A stretch of DNA of 45,483 bases from Willaertia magna (lineage: Eukaryota > Heterolobosea > Eutetramitea > Acrasida > Naegleriidae). Location: positions 1 through 45,483 of the forward strand of contig CADWAF010000325.1 of NCBI GenBank assembly GCA_902984215.1, read 5' to 3'. This document shows, piece after piece, positions 41,836-45,483 of this stretch. Numbering within the stretch: position 1 is the first letter of the stretch; each line of letters starts with the position of its first letter. A program made the position numbers and the translations under genes. The notes under the pieces are model-generated. The model was given only the letters and a program-made list of their open reading frames with translations. It ran no database searches and had not been told where the DNA came from.

Positions 41836-41875
41836 AAGTTCATAGAACGACAGTTCTTTTTGCTGCCTTTACATT

Positions 41876-41921
41876 ATATGTATTCGCCCATATATAAATT
41901 TGTAAATTTGCAAATACATAT
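41876..41921. repeat. Inverted repeat between SRP RNA and tRNA-Lys
   Basis: ATATGTATT (41876-41884) is exactly complementary to AATACATAT (41913-41921) across a 28-base AT-rich loop. It lies between the ends of two converging Pol III genes. It could be a spacer hairpin or a chance effect of AT content. Confidence 0.4.
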
Positions 41922-41998
41922 ACGGTACTGACCCTCAAGTAAGCCTTTTAAAAAATTTCTTCTATGCAAACCACTGAAAAACATAAAAAAACACCTTT

Positions 41999-42003
41999 AA
42001 AAA
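41999..42003 (-). terminator. RNA polymerase III terminator of tRNA-Lys
   Basis: Five A on the plus strand (five T on the coding strand) begin six bases after the tRNA 3' end. Confidence 0.7.
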
Positions 42004-42009
42004 TGTTAC

Positions 42010-42081
42010 GCCCCACGTGGGGCTCGAACCCACGACCACCAGGTTAAGAGCCTGGCGCTCTACCGACTGAGCTAGCAAGGC
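42010..42081 (-). tRNA. tRNA-Lys (anticodon CUU)
   Basis: The minus strand folds as a complete 72-nt cloverleaf: acceptor GCCTTGC/GTGGGGC, D arm GCTC-AGTCGGTA-GAGC, anticodon arm CCAGG-CTCTTAA-CCTGG with anticodon CTT, variable TGGTC and T arm GTGGG-TTCGAGC-CCCAC. A box and B box (GGTTCGAGCCC) are intact and there is no intron. CCA is not encoded, as usual in eukaryotes. The acceptor stem holds three consecutive wobble pairs (U-G, U-G, G-U), which is unusual but tolerated. It converges on the SRP RNA gene 175 bp away. Confidence 0.96.
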
Positions 42082-42180
42082 GACGTTAGATTGATCCCAA
42101 AAGGAAAATGGATTGAAATTCACAAGATTGGTCTTTGTCTATCTAATTAGTCTTCACCAAAATTAAACGAAATAAAAAAA

Positions 42181-42741
42181 ATGAAAAAAAGGTGTTTGCG
42201 GCAGCCGTGCATTGTGGAAATAAATATCGGAAATGAATGTTTTCCTCTAGAATATTCAATACACCAATGTCCCATGCTTTTAAAACAAGAAATTGTAAAT
42301 ATTTTTCCAGAACAAAAGGAATTATTTAAAAGTGAAACATTGCTTATAATTCCTACTATTCAACCTGTAAATTGTGAAGTATTTGAATTCACTATAGAAA
42401 GTGAACAAGAAAAGAATGATAAATTACATAAATTTTTTAATTTTTGTAAACAATTTCATAATTATATTACTGAATTAAATCAGAAAACAGAAAAGAACTA
42501 TTGGTTTGATTATATAGACCCTGTGACAGGATACCCAATGATATCTAAACGAGCTGGAATGACATATAGTGAAGTAGATGCTTGTGAATGTCTTTTACCA
42601 GGATATACAGTTAACTATGCATTAGGTGATTGTAGATTAATATCCCACCCAAAATGGAAAACAAGTGTCTATCCAGCAACATGCTTTACAACATGTCCTT
42701 TTCAATTACTAGAAAACTTTTTTAATCAATTTAAAACTTAA
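42181..42741 (+). CDS. MMADHC: MMADHC (CblD)-like cobalamin trafficking protein, 186 aa
   Basis: The protein corresponds to the C-terminal globular (nitroreductase-like) half of MMADHC. FPLEYSIHQCPMLLKQEIVNIF and LLIIPTIQPVNCEV match the first part, and then come YWFDYIDPVTGYPMI and GDCRLISHPKWKTSVYPATCF, the human counterparts being YWADFIDPSSG.. and GCCKVIRHSLWGT. Cys151 sits at one of the two adjacent Cys that react with cobalamin-CblC in the human protein. MMADHC passes cob(II)alamin to methionine synthase and methylmalonyl-CoA mutase. The human N-terminal region, with its mitochondrial targeting part, is absent, so a cytosolic, methionine-synthase-branch role is inferred. The start has an A-run context. 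The stop overlaps that of the opposite gene. Confidence 0.85.
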   Translation: MKKRCLRQPCIVEINIGNECFPLEYSIHQCPMLLKQEIVNIFPEQKELFKSETLLIIPTIQPVNCEVFEFTIESEQEKNDKLHKFFNFCKQFHNYITELNQKTEKNYWFDYIDPVTGYPMISKRAGMTYSEVDACECLLPGYTVNYALGDCRLISHPKWKTSVYPATCFTTCPFQLLENFFNQFKT

Positions 42742-44033
42742 TTTTTAATTTGTAACTGTTCTATTAATTCTCTAGCTTTCCTTAATTCTTCTTTTAATGA
42801 ATCACATTCCTTTGTTTTCTCTTCTAACTGTCTCTCCAACTCACAAACCCTTCCCCTCAACTCTTCATTCGTTTGTATTTGAAAAATACTTGTTGGTGTT
42901 ATAGGTGCATTACTCGTAGGAGTTGTTGCTGATCCTTTCTTTTCCTCTTTCTCTTTAATAGAAGGAGCTCTCCAAAAAGTACCACCAAATACATTTCTCT
43001 TTCTTTTACCGAATATATCTGGTTCTGTCTCATCACTTGCTTTAACGGAATCATGAACTACCATTGTATTCTCTCCAGATAATCCTAAAAGTGCAGCTAT
43101 CTCGGGATCCATTTCTTCTTCTTCATTATTTTGTTCTTCATTGTTAAAGGGTTCTTCTTCTAAATGATTCATTGTTTTATTTGAACTTTCAAAAGCCTTA
43201 AAACAAGATAACCATCTATTTAACTCTTCTTCAAAAGGACATACAAAAACTTCATTAACATCTGTAGGTTTTAAAGATATAGGATCTAATACTTGTAAAT
43301 AAAAACAATAAGGATGTTCTTCCTTTTTATATTCAACTAATAATTTATCTTTTGAAAAATCTATTCTACAACTTAAAACATCTGCAACTCTATTCTTCTT
43401 TTGAGTTGAATAAAATATTAAATTATTAGATTGAAATTCAGCATAAATAATTGAAGGTTTTTCATAAGTCTTTACATTTAGTTTTTGGTTCTTTCTAATA
43501 AGAAATCCTTCCATTATTGTTTTATTTATAGATAATTGACTATTATTTGTTGTTATTGTTAATGGTTGTGGTGGTGGGCTTTGTGTTTTCATTTCTCTTC
43601 CATTCATTTCTTGTGGTATAATTAATTTCTTACAATAATTAAAAATATTATTTTGAATTTTAATTGAAAAATCTTGTGCTTCTTCCATTGATTTCATTAT
43701 AAAATTAATTTCCGAAATAAAATTATATTTTGTTGTTTGTTTATGTGTTGGTGATTGAGTATTACCTAATGATACAACCCATAACAATTCTGTTATTGTT
43801 ATTATATATCTATTATTATTATTATTTGTTGATGATGATGAATTAAAAGAAGGTAATAAATATGTACAAGTAAATGGTGTTAATTTATAAGTTTGAGTAT
43901 GTTCTGATTGTTTTTTAACTAACAATGTCTTTCCTTTTAATCTCATACTACATTTAAACATTTGATCAATCTCTCCAGACACTACATTCTTCTGAATTAA
44001 AAAACCTTTCCCATCATAAACTTGAAAATTCAT
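42738..44033 (-). CDS. Protein with one or two PH-like domains and C-terminal coiled coil, 431 aa
   Basis: A first PH-like region (about 1-150) starts GKGFLIQKNVVSGEIDQMFKC. A second at about 180-285 (EGFLIRKNQKLNVKTYEKPS, IYAEFQSNNLIFYSTQ, CPFEEELNRWLSCFKAF) has the beta strands and the C-terminal helix with Trp that mark PH domains. An acidic linker follows (EEQNNEEEEMDPEIAALLGL), then a basic stretch and a terminal leucine-zipper-like coiled coil (CELERQLEEKTKECDSLKEE). It may bind phosphoinositides and dimerise; lipid specificity cannot be told. The first ATG is at 44033 (AAAAAAAATG). The frame upstream is open but lacks ATG. Its stop overlaps the MMADHC stop. Confidence 0.65.
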   Translation of the reverse strand: MNFQVYDGKGFLIQKNVVSGEIDQMFKCSMRLKGKTLLVKKQSEHTQTYKLTPFTCTYLLPSFNSSSSTNNNNNRYIITITELLWVVSLGNTQSPTHKQTTKYNFISEINFIMKSMEEAQDFSIKIQNNIFNYCKKLIIPQEMNGREMKTQSPPPQPLTITTNNSQLSINKTIMEGFLIRKNQKLNVKTYEKPSIIYAEFQSNNLIFYSTQKKNRVADVLSCRIDFSKDKLLVEYKKEEHPYCFYLQVLDPISLKPTDVNEVFVCPFEEELNRWLSCFKAFESSNKTMNHLEEEPFNNEEQNNEEEEMDPEIAALLGLSGENTMVVHDSVKASDETEPDIFGKRKRNVFGGTFWRAPSIKEKEEKKGSATTPTSNAPITPTSIFQIQTNEELRGRVCELERQLEEKTKECDSLKEELRKARELIEQLQIKN

Positions 44034-44177
44034 TTTTTTTAAAGTTATTTCCACCCATTAAATGCAAGAAATTGACAAGAACAATAATAATTTAACGTTA
44101 CAATAATTTATGTACATAATGATTCGAAGAAGATAATGGGTTTGGTCAAAAATTACAAATGGAAAGTTGTTTGTTAA

Positions 44178-45163
44178 TTAGTTTGTTTTTGAAGAACTAC
44201 TTCCACCACAACAACCTGATCCACTATTTGCTTTCTTTGAATTTCCATTTTCATTCTTCTTTTCCTCTTGTTGAGATTGATTACTGACTAACTTTTCAAT
44301 ATTAATTGTTTGAGATGGTTGAGAACTCTCATTACCAATATTATTATACTTTTCATGAATTTTAATCACTTGTTCAACAACTAAAGACACAGCTTTATCA
44401 AGATTAATATTTTTGAAAGCACTTGTCTCCACCCAACCAACAAATCCATGTTGTTTACAGTAACTATCCATTTGTTCAGGAGTGAAATTTAATTTATCAT
44501 GAACTGGTAAATCAGATTTATTAGCAATTAAAACGCAAGGGATAGGAACGTCATCTGTATCGTTTTGATCAAGTGGTGGTAAAAAAACTTTTTTATCGAT
44601 ATCTTGTTTCCAAAATTCTACATTGTTAAATGTTTGTGGATTAGTTCTATCATACATAATGATTCCTACAACAGCTTCTCTATAAAAGACAGATGTCATT
44701 GATCCAAATCTAAATTATTGTAAAATATTAAATTATTATTATTTAATACTAACCTTTCTTGTCCAGCCTAATAAATAAATAAAATTAATAATTAATACAT
44801 TGAAATTCAAATTAAAAAAACATACTATATCCCAGAATTGTAAATTTATAGAAGTATTGTCATCTAATTGATATTCTTTATAGGCAAAATCGACACCAAC
44901 CTAAATATTAAATCCGATCAATAAAAAGTTGCGAAATCTAAGTGTTACATACCGTCGCTTTATACGTATTCGAAAAATAGTTATTTACATATCTTTGAAT
45001 AAAAGAACTGTTATTAATTTGAAAAATTTCCTTTAATATATTTCTTTTAATATTTCACTTACGTTTTCCCACAAGTACCATCCCCAACAACAATAACTTT
45101 ATACATATACTTTGCTGATGGTCTAGATGATGATTTTGAAGGTGCACTTGTTGTTTTCTTCAT
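44178..45163 (-). CDS. Rab32-type small GTPase, 5 exons, 258 aa
   Basis: Exons 45063-45163, 44953-45007, 44826-44900, 44754-44767 and 44178-44709 join in phase (introns 55, 52, 58 and 44 nt). G1 is GDGTCGKT, split by the first intron. FAYKEYQLDDNTSINLQFWDI leads to G3 DIAGQERFG, which spans the 14-nt fourth exon. G4 is ANKSDLP and G5 ETSAF. The order FWKQDIDKKVFLPP and YCKQHGFVGWVETSA fits Rab32/38, which serve mitochondria- and lysosome-related organelles. G1 differs from the Rab32 norm (GDGTCGKT against GELGVGKT). The di-cysteine is internal: the tail is GCCGGSSSSKTN, so geranylgeranylation by the normal route is doubtful. A 50-residue Gln/Asn/Ser-rich region precedes it. Confidence 0.88.
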
Positions 45164-45483
45164 TTTTTTACTTCTTATCAAATTACTTCGGAGGTTATCT
45201 CCAGCTCCTAATTTTCTAAGTTACCCTTTTTCAAATTGAAACAAAGCATGCCTTCTTACTCTACTGGTACAACTTTTACAATCGTATTTCGTGACATAAG
45301 CATGCAATTTAAAAAAAAAGTCAACCAATTTAAAAAAGCAACCAAATAAATTCAAAAATAGGCTACCCAATTTAAAAATAAAAATATCAATTTAAAATTT
45401 TGGTCAAATAATTTAAAAAAATAATCATCCAATTTAATATTTATTGCATGCATCATCCCTAAGATTTATTAATAAATTTACTT
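45164..45483 (+). other. Intergenic upstream region of the Rab32-like gene, no gene seen
   Basis: These 320 bases hold the Rab32 5' leader, a moderately mixed stretch (45200-45300) with no open frame or fold that I recognise, and then the 21-bp A-tract repeat described separately. Confidence 0.6.
45306..45438. repeat. Degenerate 21-bp tandem repeat with phased A-tracts
   Basis: Six full units and a partial seventh begin AATTTAAAA or a close variant: 45306, 45327, 45348, 45369, 45389, 45410 and 45431. Spacings are 21, 21, 21, 20, 21 and 21. After the A/T core each unit has a more mixed half (for example AGTCAACC, TAGGCTACCC, TTTGGTCAAAT). Twenty-one bases are two helical turns, so the A-tracts face the same side of the helix and should bend it. 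No coding potential is seen. Confidence 0.65.

Noticed and set aside
41619..41843. 74-residue minus-strand ORF
   Set aside because: It lies entirely antisense to the SRP RNA structure; openness is explained by the less AT-rich RNA gene.
41945..41970. U5 snRNA loop-like word (AAGCCTTTTAAAAAATTTC)
   Set aside because: No flanking stem, no Sm site with a following hairpin, and the match stops after GCCTTTTA.
1..45483. Transposon, integrated virus or prokaryotic-style defence system
   Set aside because: No transposase, integrase, reverse transcriptase, terminal repeats or CRISPR-like array was seen; the genes are ordinary eukaryotic families.

Overview
This is an AT-rich, gene-dense nuclear segment of a protist, most likely a heterolobosean amoeboflagellate close to Naegleria. 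That placement is an inference. It rests on standard-code genes with very short GT-AG introns (about 27 located by reading, 36-65 nt each), start codons preceded by runs of A, spacers often under 100 bp, and ciliary genes sitting beside actin. No database search could be run, so all family names come from recognised motifs and alignments from memory.

Layout. 1-7 kb: the 3' tip of a gene, an F-box-like protein, HSP20, a GT61-type glycosyltransferase, a mitochondrial carrier, a proline-rich protein with a WH2-like tail, and an LRR protein. 7-17 kb: a PICH/ERCC6L-type SNF2 ATPase, a small unknown protein, ribosomal protein eL33, TAF10, CFAP119, proteasome RPN7, RAD51C, an unannotated U4-class snRNA (minus strand) and a stand-alone PPIE-type RRM protein. 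17.6-22.6 kb: a class 3 lipase-like protein, an NHL/beta-propeller protein, a divergent actin and a kelch protein. 22.8-31.4 kb: a tight same-strand run of POLD2, glucosidase II beta, CFAP58 and kinesin-9, with spacers of 28, 66 and 64 bp. 31.5-37 kb: an RCC1-repeat protein, proteasome RPT1, an N-terminally truncated NBS1-like gene and a C-terminally truncated BBE-type FAD oxidase that abut at one point. 37-41.4 kb: a six-exon, 1348-residue helical protein I do not recognise. 41.5-42.1 kb: a Pol III pair, SRP (7SL) RNA and tRNA-Lys(CUU). 42.2-45.2 kb: an MMADHC-like cobalamin-trafficking protein, a PH-like protein and a Rab32-type GTPase. A 21-bp periodic A-tract repeat lies at the right edge.

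Functional themes. Most genes are single-copy housekeeping genes for genome maintenance (PICH, RAD51C, POLD2, NBS1), protein turnover (RPN7, RPT1), cilia (CFAP119, CFAP58, kinesin-9) and the ER (glucosidase II beta, SRP RNA). I saw no mobile element, CRISPR array or defence island. The most useful new points are two structured RNA genes (U4-class and 7SL), 17-nt and 14-nt microexons that code for nucleotide-binding motifs, the BBE/NBS1 break junction, and the phased A-tract repeat.
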